A stretch of DNA of 64,000 nucleotides from Saprospiraceae bacterium (lineage in GTDB: Bacteria > Bacteroidota > Bacteroidia > Chitinophagales > Saprospiraceae): the NCBI GenBank assembly GCA_041392805.1, contig JAWKLJ010000002.1:2929001-2993000 (forward strand). The letters are read 5' to 3'. Each line of letters starts with the position of its first letter. The stretch's first letter is position 1. The position numbers and the translations under genes are program-made. Of this stretch, positions 34,567 to 43,771 are shown piece by piece. The notes under the pieces were generated by a model. The model was not told the DNA's origin and ran no database searches. It saw nothing but the letters and a program-made list of their open reading frames with translations.

Positions 34567-34747
34567 AAATAGCTCCATGTCCAAAAAAACGCCTCAGAGA
34601 ATCAGAATGGCAATCAAAAGCAAAATGTCAATTAAAAGCAAAATCCCTGCCTGCCGGAATGCAATGAAGGCAGGAAAATGCTGACAACCCCCAAAAAAAA
34701 CCTCCATTACCTCTTTAACTCCAATACCTCCACGTCCTCAAAAAAAA

Positions 34748-35779
34748 CTAAAAGCCAAACCGAGCACCAAGGTTGAGGTTGCTATAAGACTGTCTTACAA
34801 TTTCCTGCTGTGGGTTGGTAACAGCTGAAATTAATGGAAAGCCACCCGTCAAAAAGATATTAAATTTGGAAGTAGGCGCATATTGAATCCCTCCAAAGGC
34901 AAATAGAAATTCAGTTGTTCTGATCAAGGAATGGGATTCTGATGCCAACTGGGAAGGTTTGAAGGCTAGACTATAACTCAGCCCGGGATAAAAAGTGAAT
35001 TTGTTATTTAAAGTACGTAAAATCAAAGAAAAATTCACACTGGTATTAAATAGGTATTCATCATTCACTCCCGTAGACGGAAAAAACGCCTGTAGGGTCC
35101 CACCAAAGAAATAGAAAGTCTGTTTGTTTATTTCCATGTAATAGGTAGCGCCAAAGTCTACTGCATTCCGATCAGCAGCCAGTTGCCTTGCTTTTTCTTC
35201 TCCCGTTACAGTTTTAATAGAAAACCCAGCATTAAAAACAAGTTTGGGATCCAGATTAAGCGGGGCGGCTCTGAAGCGAAGGCCTACACTGGATATGGCT
35301 CCAATAGATTGGTCAAAAAAGATGGTATTAAGACCATTATTGGCATCAATCAACTCCTGAATATTATCACTCCCATTAAAAACCTTGAACATGGAACTGG
35401 TTGCTGCATTGTCAATCCGGGTCCTGCTGTACCTTAAATGGATGCCCATATCCCATTTTCCCGATTCTGAAATCCCGTAAAACCCATAAATATCCGAAAT
35501 GAATTGAGTGCTCCGAAATCTATCCAAAATGGGAGAGTTCTGATCAAATTGGTGTAAGGCCAACCAATAAGAAGTCAGAGAATTGTTCATAATAATTTCT
35601 CCTTCACCATTATTCAGGACCGTCGAAGACCCTCCCGCAACGATGAAAGATTTCTTAATGGAATCGGCTTCAAAACCAGGAATCGAATACTTGAATTTTT
35701 GCGCTTGGATAACATTGCAGATCAGTAATAAAAAAACAAAAAGCAGGAATTGGGGTTTGGTGTAGACAAATAGCTTCAT
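34748..35779 (-). CDS. Outer-membrane beta-barrel-like protein, unknown family
   Basis: This 343-aa protein has a signal peptide (FVFLLLICNVIQAQ). The body alternates polar and hydrophobic residues as in a beta-barrel: KWDMGIHLRYSRTRID, KLVFNAGFSIKTVTG, NTSVNFSLILRT, FTFYPGLSYSLAF. The last residue is Phe (LNLGARFGF), the usual outer-membrane barrel end. A PorP/SprF-like or porin-like role is possible but no family signature is clear. It lies convergent to the lipoprotein gene and 39 bp from the small membrane-anchored protein upstream. Confidence 0.65.
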   Translation of the reverse strand: MKLFVYTKPQFLLFVFLLLICNVIQAQKFKYSIPGFEADSIKKSFIVAGGSSTVLNNGEGEIIMNNSLTSYWLALHQFDQNSPILDRFRSTQFISDIYGFYGISESGKWDMGIHLRYSRTRIDNAATSSMFKVFNGSDNIQELIDANNGLNTIFFDQSIGAISSVGLRFRAAPLNLDPKLVFNAGFSIKTVTGEEKARQLAADRNAVDFGATYYMEINKQTFYFFGGTLQAFFPSTGVNDEYLFNTSVNFSLILRTLNNKFTFYPGLSYSLAFKPSQLASESHSLIRTTEFLFAFGGIQYAPTSKFNIFLTGGFPLISAVTNPQQEIVRQSYSNLNLGARFGF

Positions 35780-35818
35780 TTCAAAGTTATTTTTTAAAAA
35801 AATATGATCATCAAAATA

Positions 35819-36304
35819 TCAATTAGGAGAAAGCGCTCGCGTGCCCTCCCATATAATTTTTAAATCCTTAGTACCTTCTGCACAAAATTCGAGGCATTTT
35901 CCCTGTCCACTAAAATATCCTGGTTTTTCAAGCCTTAGCTGAAAGGATTCTTGCAGGTATCCACCATTGATTTTATAGCTGTCGTGAATTACTTTTCCCG
36001 TAAGTTCAGCTTTGTTTTTAGCAATCACAAGCTCCTGTAAGTTTAATTTTTCTGGTCTGGTACTCTTGGGCGGAAATACCTCCATATAGCCACTTAGCGT
36101 ATCCCTAACGGTCAAATAAATGGTACCCGAATAGGGAAGTTCTGCTTCCTTTTCGTAAAAGTAGGTAATCTCCCAGGCGCCTTCCCAATCATTTATAGAA
36201 AAAGATACTTTATTTCTCAAAAACTGATTGCTCAAGACAACGGCTCCTGCCAACAACATAAGGATAAGGAGGACATTAAACATCTTTTTTCTTCCCTTTT
36301 CCAT
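35819..36304 (-). CDS. Small membrane-anchored protein of unknown function
   Basis: This 161-aa protein has one N-terminal hydrophobic segment (VLLILMLLAGAVVLSNQFL), which may be an uncleaved anchor. It is followed by a beta-rich domain with WEGAWEITYFYEKEAELPYS and GYFSGQGKCLEFCAEGTKD. Two Cys near the end could form a disulfide if the domain is periplasmic. It resembles lipocalin-like small domains only loosely. It is probably read with the beta-barrel gene downstream. Confidence 0.5.
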   Translation of the reverse strand: MEKGRKKMFNVLLILMLLAGAVVLSNQFLRNKVSFSINDWEGAWEITYFYEKEAELPYSGTIYLTVRDTLSGYMEVFPPKSTRPEKLNLQELVIAKNKAELTGKVIHDSYKINGGYLQESFQLRLEKPGYFSGQGKCLEFCAEGTKDLKIIWEGTRALSPN

Positions 36305-36717
36305 CTTTTGGACCTTAAACTTGAGTTAAACTGAAAATCCCTTTCAAAAATAAAGAAATAATCGGCCAATATATTTTGTCAAAACTTGCGTTTCTTTCAT
36401 TTTTTAAAACAAATTAGGAAAAAAAACGGAAAAGGAGTGGCGAAATTTAGTACATTCCTTCGTTATATCCATAGTGGTTACCCATTTACTTTCTCAAACA
36501 ATTTTGTGGTCAACTGAACATGAAAGGCTTTCAACATATAATATAACCCTTAATTATAGGTAAATTTAAGCTACATAAAGGACTGACTTAAAATGTTAAA
36601 GAATCCTTAAAATTCAAGTATTCACCCTAATAAATTTGATGGCTAATTTACATTAGATTATAAACGCCATTCTATTTTTGGCGTTTTATCCAAAATTAAA
36701 AACCAAATAGCAAAGGC
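36305..36717. other. Divergent intergenic region before the caspase-domain gene
   Basis: A 413-bp AT-rich stretch without a credible gene separates the small membrane protein from the caspase-domain gene. The only recognisable signal is a TAAATTTG box at 36631-36638 on the plus strand. No inverted repeat or repeat family was seen. Confidence 0.5.
36631..36638 (+). promoter_or_regulatory. -7 box for the caspase-domain gene
   Basis: TAAATTTG fits the Bacteroidota TAnnTTTG consensus and lies about 80 bp before the ATG at 36718. No good -33 TTTG is visible at 19-21 bp upstream, so confidence is limited. Confidence 0.4.
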
Positions 36718-39700
36718 ATGCGAAAATTTTTTACTCCTATTCAAGTTCTTTTTTACTTGCTCTTGACGGTGCCCCTATCCGCTCAGCTGGATGTGAACTT
36801 ACTCAGCCTTTGGGACTACCAACGTCCTAATAGTATTCATGAGAAAATCAATGACATCATTACCGTGTCTAATGGGAGAATTATCGCAGTAGGAGAAACC
36901 CTTAGTCCCAATAAAAAAGATTTGAACGGTTTAGTTTTGGTGCTTAATGCCGCAGACGGAGGAGAAATAATGCGGAGATCTTTTGGCGGCGCTGGTGACG
37001 ATTCCTTTAATGCCGTTGTGCAAAATCATGATGGGACCTTTACTTTAGTGGGTTATACCAATACAGACAAAAAAAATGGAAAAGATGGATGGATCGTTCA
37101 GATAGATCTGGAAGCAAACCTTTTATTTGAAGCCAAACCCTACAGCAAAGAAAATCGTGATGATGAACTAAAAGATGTAACGATTGACCAACACGGTATG
37201 GTTTTAGCCGTTGGCTCTCAAAAAGACCGACAGTTTAATATGCTTTGGGTGGTAAATGTTGAGGGCGGGGAAATAGACGATTATCTTATTAATAATGTTG
37301 ACTTAGGTTTTGTGGAGGAAGTAGTTGCCAGTCCCGACGGCGGTTTTGTCATGGTTGGAAGTACACACAGCTATAATCGAACACAACCTGAAGATGTATG
37401 GGTGCTCAAGATTGATAAGCAAGGGAAAGACATTTGGGGAGGCATAAAGTATTTTGGCGATACGGGTTTTCAGGAAGGCTTGGGGATTAGCAATACGATG
37501 GATGGTGGATATGTCATTGCTGGGGTTACGACCACTTCAGGAGCAGGGCAAGCAGATAAATGGGTCCTGAAATTGAATAAATATGGGAAATTAGAATGGG
37601 AAAAAACCTATGGCAAAGCTTATGATGATTTTGCAACATCTATTCTCGCCTTATCTGAAGGCGGTTTTGCTATTTTCGGCCAGACAAAATCCTATATGCT
37701 CCGGGCTTCAACCAGCATGCTGGAATTACTGGTCATTGATGAAGAGGGAACCACCTTGGATAGTCAGACCTACCCTATCATAGGCGGAGAGGGAGATCAA
37801 ATAGCTCATGCCTTGACAGAGGCATTCACTGGCGAAATCATTATTGCAGGGAATGCTACTTCTCCCAAATCTAATACTTCAACCATGCACATCGGAGCCA
37901 TCACCTATAAGGCCATCACCCGAAGGCCAACAGCAGTCAGGCCGGTAGCGGATAATCCTGATCTCACCAATGCCTTGGCTATATCAAATCCTGTATTTTT
38001 TGATGGAAATAAAAATACCTTCTTGGAGGTTGGAGAGCGGGGATACCTTGCATTTGAGGTGCGTAATCAACTCAATGCCACCCTAAATAACATAACAGTT
38101 AACGTAACGCTTGAAAACAATTCAATTGGCATAGAGGCCTGGAAAGATGTTAAAGTGGGGACACTTAGACCTGGTCAAGCTAAAAAGGCTTATATTCCTT
38201 TAATAGCCAAGAATAACTTGGCTAAGGGAACCTTCCGCTTGACTATTCATAGCCTGGTAGAGGGCAAACCTGCTACTACGGCAGAAACTTCCATAAAAAC
38301 AAATCAACCTGACCCTCCCAAGTTAATGGTCACCAATTATCAGTTCTACCCTGAATCGCAGCCAAGACCAGGTGAAGAAATAGTCCTGAAAATAACCTTA
38401 GCCAATACAGGAGGATTGGCAAGTGGCCCTTTGGAGATAGGTTTTGTTATCCCCTCAGGGGTTATACCTAACGATGCCGAAAGATTGACGCTGCCAAGTA
38501 TTTCACCAAATGAAGAAAAATCATTAAATTTTTCTTTTAGCTATAGTGCTGCTTATCAAGAAAATACCCTGCCTATTGCTTTTGAAGCCAAGGGTTTAGC
38601 CATGACCCCCGTCCATAAAAGGATGGAACTGGCTATCAACAATGCACCTATAGTAACGAATAACTCAACAGGCCCTATAGCCAGCTCGGATGAAATGTTG
38701 TGGATATCTCCTGACCCAATTGAAAATCAATCAAAGCCAATTAACGTAAATGAAAGAGAGCTTGATATAAGAATATTGGCCTTATCTCTAAAACTATTAG
38801 ATCGTACCAACTTTGGCACTATCGTTAATGGACAACTGATCAGTGGACAAAAAATGGATGAGGTTACACTGGTTGGGCCATCAAAAGACATGGGAAGAAA
38901 TAGGTATACCTTCAAAGATAACGTAAGGCTTATTCCTGGCATGAATACCCTCCAGGTCATCTATAAAGAGGCTGGTTTAGAATTTAAAAGTCTTCCACTT
39001 ACTGTCAATTATATCCCTAAGGGTATGCCGAGTTTGTATGTACTGAGCATTGGGGTAGCTCATGATGATTTAAAATATACTGTTCAAGATGCAGAAGATA
39101 TAGCTAAAGAATTTTTGACCCTAGGCAATAAAAATGGAAGAGGCTTTAAAAATGTCGATGTGAGACAGATGACGAAAGAGGCAGAAACGACCACCATAAA
39201 CATCAGGAAAGCCTTTGCAGATCTAAAACGAAAGAACATTAAAGACAATGACCTGGTCGTCATATTTATTTCTTCCCATGGCAAGGTTAGCAAAGAGGAT
39301 AAGTATATTTTAATACCTTCTGATTTTGAGCCACAATATGAGGAGGAAACCTCAGTCAATTTTAAAGAGGATATCCTTGACCCTTTACGCTCTGTAGATG
39401 GTAAGATATTGGTCTTCATAGACGCTTGCCATAGCGGAAATGCCATTAGCGGTGGCAAAAATTTTAGTGAGGAAGCGGAAAGCAAATTCATGAATGACCT
39501 CATCAATAAAACTTCCGGATTAGAAATCATTGCCTCTTGCAGTGATAATGAGTTTTCCTACGAAGATGATCACTGGCAAAATGGCGCCTTCACAGAAGCC
39601 ATTTTAGAAGCATTTAATGACCAGAAAGTAAACATTAATGGTAAAATGGTCAATGCAGATATCTACAATGAGTTAGAATCCGTACGCCAGCAAGGTAGTG

Positions 39701-39858
39701 ATGGTATCATAACGATTGAAGAGCTTCGGCGCTTTATAGAACAAAGGGTTCCCCAATTGGTAAACTCCGTTAAAAATCAACGGCAAACACCTTCTCATAA
39801 ATCAACAGAACTTTTACCTAAAGATACGCCTATCTTTATGGTTAATCGTAAGCAATAA
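36718..39858 (+). CDS. Secreted beta-propeller/CARDB-like/caspase-domain (C14) protein
   Basis: This 1046-aa protein has a signal peptide ending PLSAQ. Residues about 40-400 contain seven repeats of 50-57 residues marked by GGFVMVGSTHS-type motifs (near 53, 106, 160, 207, 262, 315 and 372), suggesting a seven-bladed propeller. Ig/CARDB-like domains follow: ALAISNPVFFDGNKN near 419, KLMVTNYQFYPE near 536, and a further sandwich near 660-765. From about 770 there is a caspase (peptidase C14) domain with YVLSIGVAHDDLKYTVQDAE, catalytic His854 in FISSHGK and Cys904 in VFIDACHSGN. It would act in the periplasm or outside the cell. The target is unknown. Confidence 0.88.
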   Translation: MRKFFTPIQVLFYLLLTVPLSAQLDVNLLSLWDYQRPNSIHEKINDIITVSNGRIIAVGETLSPNKKDLNGLVLVLNAADGGEIMRRSFGGAGDDSFNAVVQNHDGTFTLVGYTNTDKKNGKDGWIVQIDLEANLLFEAKPYSKENRDDELKDVTIDQHGMVLAVGSQKDRQFNMLWVVNVEGGEIDDYLINNVDLGFVEEVVASPDGGFVMVGSTHSYNRTQPEDVWVLKIDKQGKDIWGGIKYFGDTGFQEGLGISNTMDGGYVIAGVTTTSGAGQADKWVLKLNKYGKLEWEKTYGKAYDDFATSILALSEGGFAIFGQTKSYMLRASTSMLELLVIDEEGTTLDSQTYPIIGGEGDQIAHALTEAFTGEIIIAGNATSPKSNTSTMHIGAITYKAITRRPTAVRPVADNPDLTNALAISNPVFFDGNKNTFLEVGERGYLAFEVRNQLNATLNNITVNVTLENNSIGIEAWKDVKVGTLRPGQAKKAYIPLIAKNNLAKGTFRLTIHSLVEGKPATTAETSIKTNQPDPPKLMVTNYQFYPESQPRPGEEIVLKITLANTGGLASGPLEIGFVIPSGVIPNDAERLTLPSISPNEEKSLNFSFSYSAAYQENTLPIAFEAKGLAMTPVHKRMELAINNAPIVTNNSTGPIASSDEMLWISPDPIENQSKPINVNERELDIRILALSLKLLDRTNFGTIVNGQLISGQKMDEVTLVGPSKDMGRNRYTFKDNVRLIPGMNTLQVIYKEAGLEFKSLPLTVNYIPKGMPSLYVLSIGVAHDDLKYTVQDAEDIAKEFLTLGNKNGRGFKNVDVRQMTKEAETTTINIRKAFADLKRKNIKDNDLVVIFISSHGKVSKEDKYILIPSDFEPQYEEETSVNFKEDILDPLRSVDGKILVFIDACHSGNAISGGKNFSEEAESKFMNDLINKTSGLEIIASCSDNEFSYEDDHWQNGAFTEAILEAFNDQKVNINGKMVNADIYNELESVRQQGSDGIITIEELRRFIEQRVPQLVNSVKNQRQTPSHKSTELLPKDTPIFMVNRKQ

Positions 39859-39861
39859 TTC

Positions 39862-39901
39862 AAAAGGTTCCCGGTTTTAAAATAAAAACCGGGAACCTTT
39901 T
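39862..39901. terminator. Bidirectional terminator between convergent genes
   Basis: Perfect 17-bp arms AAAAGGTTCCCGGTTTT and AAAACCGGGAACCTTTT enclose a 6-nt loop. The A-start and T-end give a U-tract for either strand. It starts 4 bp after the stop of the caspase-domain gene and ends just before the stop of the minus-strand gene at 39905. Confidence 0.9.
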
Positions 39902-39904
39902 GTG

Positions 39905-40390
39905 CTACTTTTCTTTGTTTATCATCTCCAGTACAAGTTCTTTGTTTTCCAATAGTTTTTTTGAACCGATAAAGTATTTTTCCCCTTTTTGGGTTCGTAA
40001 AAACAAGCCATTTCTGCCACAAAGACTAAATACCCGTTCTTCCGTCGAAAAACTAATAGCACCACCAGACCATTGAGCCCGCTTCGATAATTTCACAAAA
40101 CGGCAGTCTGCTATGTCTGACCAGGCGATGTAACACTTTTTATGTAACTTCGGAAAATACCTTACGGTTATGCCCTTATTATCAAAGGAAACAATCATTT
40201 TCAGTTGATATAAGTACCAGATTATCAGGCTCAATAGAATGAAGATGAATAAATCTGTCGCACCGTATTTTCCAATAGGGAAAGGCTCTCTTACTAAGTT
40301 GAATAGGGTCAAAAGGCTAAAAAACAGTAATAAAAGATACACCTCCCACAGTTGAAATCGTTGTTCTTCTTTAAAAACTTTAGTTGCCAT
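39905..40390 (-). CDS. Two-TM protein with PH-like domain, unknown function
   Basis: This 161-aa protein has two hydrophobic segments (VYLLLLFFSLLTLFNL and LFIFILLSLIIWYLYQL) close together. They are followed by a cytoplasmic domain with KGITVRYFPKLHKKCYIAWS and RNGLFLRTQKGEKYFIGS, the strand pattern of bacterial PH-like domains. Such proteins are common in Bacteroidota and have no firm function. It converges on the caspase-domain gene across a strong terminator. Confidence 0.6.
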   Translation of the reverse strand: MATKVFKEEQRFQLWEVYLLLLFFSLLTLFNLVREPFPIGKYGATDLFIFILLSLIIWYLYQLKMIVSFDNKGITVRYFPKLHKKCYIAWSDIADCRFVKLSKRAQWSGGAISFSTEERVFSLCGRNGLFLRTQKGEKYFIGSKKLLENKELVLEMINKEK

Positions 40391-40559
40391 AACACTTCTT
40401 TTTTACATTAAATTAACCTTGAGTTTACACAAAGTTAACATTAAAACATTGGATCTACTACTTCCACAGGGACTTTAACATAACATTTTTGAGTACCATA
40501 GCTAACTAGAAGCCATAGAAATTACTTACCTTAAGCACCTAAAACAAAATCACTAGTAC

Positions 40560-43500
40560 ATGAAAAAACTTGGTCTAATCTTGGGGCTACTCAGCTTTAT
40601 GGGCTTGCTTTTTGTCCAGGCGCAGGAGACCTTCCCTCGCAATGATGTCAAAGATGAAAGGGATGGTGCCTATGCTTTTACCAATGCCACCATTATTATT
40701 AACGAAAAAGAAAAAATTGAAAAAGGAACTTTATTGGTAAAAAAAGGGAAGATTGAAGGTGTTGGAACCACTGTAAGTATCCCCAAAGGCTACACTATCA
40801 TTGATTTGAATGGTAAATACCTCTATCCTTCCTTTATTGATATGCATACCAATTATGGTCTTCCCAAGGCAGAAAGACCTCGTGGTGGGGGCGGCTTTGG
40901 GGGAGCAGAACAAATCCAATCCAAGACCATTGGTGCATACAATTCGAATGAAGCTATCAAATCTCATTATAATGCCGCAGCAGAATTTAGTGTAGATGAT
41001 AAAAGCGCAGATAACATGCGCCAGGGGGGATTTGGTGCCGTGCTGACCTTCAGGGCTGATGGCATTGCCAGGGGCAGTTCAGCCTTGGTGAGTTTGTGTG
41101 ATAATGCAGCTAATGAAGCCTTGTTGAAAAGCCCTGTTGCTGCCCATTATTCGTTTAACCGAGGTACTTCCAACCAAAATTATCCTCGTTCTATGATGGG
41201 GATGATTTCACTCTTGCGACAGACTTACCTTGATGCAGAATGGTTTGGAAGCCAAACTCCAAGACCCTTTACTGATCAAAGCTTAGAAGCTTGGATTACC
41301 CTACAAAAACTGCCTCAAATATTCGATGCAGGAAATTGGATGAATGTCCTCAGAGCAGATAAAATTGGCGATGAGTTTGGGGTTCAATACATCATCAAAG
41401 GAGGTACAGATGCCTACCAAAGAGTAGCAGAAATTAAAAAAACCAAAGCCAGTTTGATTGTTGGCATCAACTTCCCCGATGCCTATGACGTAGAGGATCC
41501 AATAGATGCTGAAAGCGTATCCATTGAAGACATGTTACATTGGGAATTAGCTCCAACTAACCTGGCTGTGTTGGAAGCCAATGGTATTCCCTTCGCCCTT
41601 TCCATGGATGGGCTCAAAACCGCCAAAGACTTTATGGCCAACCTCAAAAAAGCCATCGAACACGGTTTGAGCAAAGAAACCGCATTCAAAGCTCTAACCA
41701 GTATCCCTGCACAATTAATGGGTGTACAAGATATGGTTGGGTCCCTCAAAAAAGGGATGATCGCTAATTTTCTGATCACAGACGGGGAAATCTTTGGTGA
41801 TAAAACCATTATCCACGAAAATTGGGTCCAGGGTAAACCTTTCCGATTTGCACCACTAAATGTTTCAGATTATAGTGGCAAGTATACCCTTTCCGTTGGC
41901 AGTACTTCTTACAACATGGAGATATCCGGAACCGCTGGCAGTCAAAAGGCTAAATTGGTCATCAACGATAGTACTGATGTAGACGTAAAGGCAACTTTTT
42001 CCCCTGAATTATTGAGTCTAAACTTCAAGCCAACGCCCAAAGGCAAAAACAGCATCCGCCTATCGGGTTGGACCGTAGGAAAAGGCTGGAAGGGCCGTGG
42101 TCAGTTAGAAGATGGTAGCTGGATAGATTGGTCCGCCGAACGAACCGGTGACCTATCTACAGGTGACGAAAAGAAAAAACCGGAAGGTGCTGGAAAGCCC
42201 AAAGAAGAGCTGGGAAAAGTGATCTATCCTTTTATTGCCTTTGGCACTCCTACCCTGCCCCAACAACAAACGATCCTTATCAAAAATACTACTGTCTGGA
42301 CGAATGAAAAAGAAGGCATTATAGCCAACACCGACGTTCTACTCAAAGATGGAAAAATTGCCCAGATTGGCAAAAACCTTGCTGCGGCAGGCGCCATGAT
42401 CATTGATGGCAGCGGCAAGCACCTTACCTCAGGTATTATTGATGAACATACCCATGTAGGCGGTGGTGGTAATGAAATAGCGACTAACTCGGCGATGGTT
42501 AGAATTGGTGACCAGATTAACCCAGAGGATATCAATATTTATCGATCCTTAGCTGGTGGTGTAACAGCCGTTCAGGTCTTACATGGCTCCTCCAACCCTA
42601 TCGGCGGACAATCTGCCTTGATCAAACACCGCTGGGGTGCTGCCCCTGAAGCCATGAAAATAGATGGTGCCGACGAATTCATCAAATTTGCCTTGGGGGA
42701 AAATGTGAAACGATCTAGTAACGCAAATTCTGTCCGTTATCCACAAACGAGAATGGGGGTCGAGCAGGTCTATGTGGATGCTTTCAGTGAGGCCAGAGAA
42801 TATGAGAAAAAATGGAAACAATACAATACCTTGTCCAGCAGTGAGAAAGCAAAAGCCATTAAACCCAGGCGCGATCTTGCCGTGGAGGCCATCCTGGAAA
42901 TCCTGAATAAAGAGCGATTTATTACCTGCCATTCCTACGTCCAATCCGAGATCAATATGTTGATGAATGTCGCCGATCGCTTTAATTTCCGGATTAACAC
43001 CTTTACCCATATCCTGGAAGGATATAAAGTGGCCGACAAAATGGCCAAACATGGCGTTGCAGCTTCTACCTTCTCCGATTGGTGGAACTACAAATGGGAA
43101 GTGAGGTATGCCATCCCCTATAATGCCACCATTATGCACAGGGAAGGCGTATTGACGGCTATCAACTCGGATGATGCCAACATGGGGCGCCGCTTAAATC
43201 AAGAAGCCGCTAAATCCATTAAATATGGCGGAATATCTGAGGAAGATGCCTGGAAAATGGTGACCTTAAATCCTGCTAAAATGTTACATCTTGATAAGCA
43301 AATGGGGAGTATTAAAGTAGGCAAGGATGCCGATGTAGTGCTTTGGACGGATCATCCGCTTTCGGTTTATGCCCGAGCAGAGAAAACCATTCTAGATGGC
43401 GCTATTTACTTCGACATCCAAGAAGACCAACAAAGGCGCCTCGCCATGCAAAAAGAAAGAACAAGACTTATCCAAAAGATGATTGGGGAGAAAAAAGCAG

Positions 43501-43589
43501 GTGGCCCCATGCAACGACGAGGATCTAGTCAATTGATAGAAATGCATTGTGATGATGTCCTTGGAGAAAGCATTTTTGATAAAGAATAA
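40560..43589 (+). CDS. Secreted tandem amidohydrolase with one degenerate module
   Basis: This 1009-aa protein has a signal peptide (GLLFVQAQ) and two imidazolonepropionase-like amidohydrolase modules. The first (about 40-440) has PSFIDMHTNYGL, where the second metal His of HxH (after His96) is Asn. The second (about 610-980) has SGIIDEHTHVGG with His630/His632 and FTHILEG, and ends VGKDADVVLWTDHPLS, so it looks active. A beta-domain links them (GKYTLSVGSTSYNMEISG). Such exported enzymes hydrolyse cyclic amides or dipeptides, but the substrate is unknown. A second amidohydrolase gene follows downstream. Confidence 0.85.
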   Translation: MKKLGLILGLLSFMGLLFVQAQETFPRNDVKDERDGAYAFTNATIIINEKEKIEKGTLLVKKGKIEGVGTTVSIPKGYTIIDLNGKYLYPSFIDMHTNYGLPKAERPRGGGGFGGAEQIQSKTIGAYNSNEAIKSHYNAAAEFSVDDKSADNMRQGGFGAVLTFRADGIARGSSALVSLCDNAANEALLKSPVAAHYSFNRGTSNQNYPRSMMGMISLLRQTYLDAEWFGSQTPRPFTDQSLEAWITLQKLPQIFDAGNWMNVLRADKIGDEFGVQYIIKGGTDAYQRVAEIKKTKASLIVGINFPDAYDVEDPIDAESVSIEDMLHWELAPTNLAVLEANGIPFALSMDGLKTAKDFMANLKKAIEHGLSKETAFKALTSIPAQLMGVQDMVGSLKKGMIANFLITDGEIFGDKTIIHENWVQGKPFRFAPLNVSDYSGKYTLSVGSTSYNMEISGTAGSQKAKLVINDSTDVDVKATFSPELLSLNFKPTPKGKNSIRLSGWTVGKGWKGRGQLEDGSWIDWSAERTGDLSTGDEKKKPEGAGKPKEELGKVIYPFIAFGTPTLPQQQTILIKNTTVWTNEKEGIIANTDVLLKDGKIAQIGKNLAAAGAMIIDGSGKHLTSGIIDEHTHVGGGGNEIATNSAMVRIGDQINPEDINIYRSLAGGVTAVQVLHGSSNPIGGQSALIKHRWGAAPEAMKIDGADEFIKFALGENVKRSSNANSVRYPQTRMGVEQVYVDAFSEAREYEKKWKQYNTLSSSEKAKAIKPRRDLAVEAILEILNKERFITCHSYVQSEINMLMNVADRFNFRINTFTHILEGYKVADKMAKHGVAASTFSDWWNYKWEVRYAIPYNATIMHREGVLTAINSDDANMGRRLNQEAAKSIKYGGISEEDAWKMVTLNPAKMLHLDKQMGSIKVGKDADVVLWTDHPLSVYARAEKTILDGAIYFDIQEDQQRRLAMQKERTRLIQKMIGEKKAGGPMQRRGSSQLIEMHCDDVLGESIFDKE

Positions 43590-43612
43590 AGCCGTTTGGT
43601 TCTTCATTAACT

Positions 43613-43743
43613 GGACTTTTGACATTCGCTGTTTTGAAGTGGGAAGGCGGAAATCGGAAAGGCTCAGGGGCGCAATTTTCCCACTTTTCCGACTTCCCCC
43701 TTCTACCCTGGAAACGGAGGATTTTCCAAAGCGTCAAAAGTCC
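43613..43743 (+). repeat. Dispersed hairpin repeat, copy B, with 11-bp terminal inverted repeats
   Basis: 131 bp bounded by GGACTTTTGAC (43613-43623) and GTCAAAAGTCC (43733-43743), a perfect 11-bp inverted repeat. The inner part matches copy A at 27904-28029: AAGGCGGAAATCGGAA, then GCGCAATTTTCCCAC, CCGACTTCC, GGAGGAT and the AAAGCGTCAAAAG end. The inner arms GGAAATCGGAAA and TTTTCCGACTTCC form a stem. It follows the tandem amidohydrolase gene by 23 bp. The size and ends are those of a MITE-like or RNA-hairpin element. Confidence 0.75.
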
Positions 43744-43771
43744 AATCATTTAGCATTTTCAAAATAACGAC

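Noticed and set aside
39084..39530. 148-codon minus-strand frame opposite the caspase domain
   Set aside because: It covers the catalytic region of the caspase domain on the other strand and shows no domain of its own.
42579..43139. Long antisense frame (186 codons) within the tandem amidohydrolase gene
   Set aside because: It lies fully opposite a well-supported gene with conserved motifs and its translation shows no recognisable domain.
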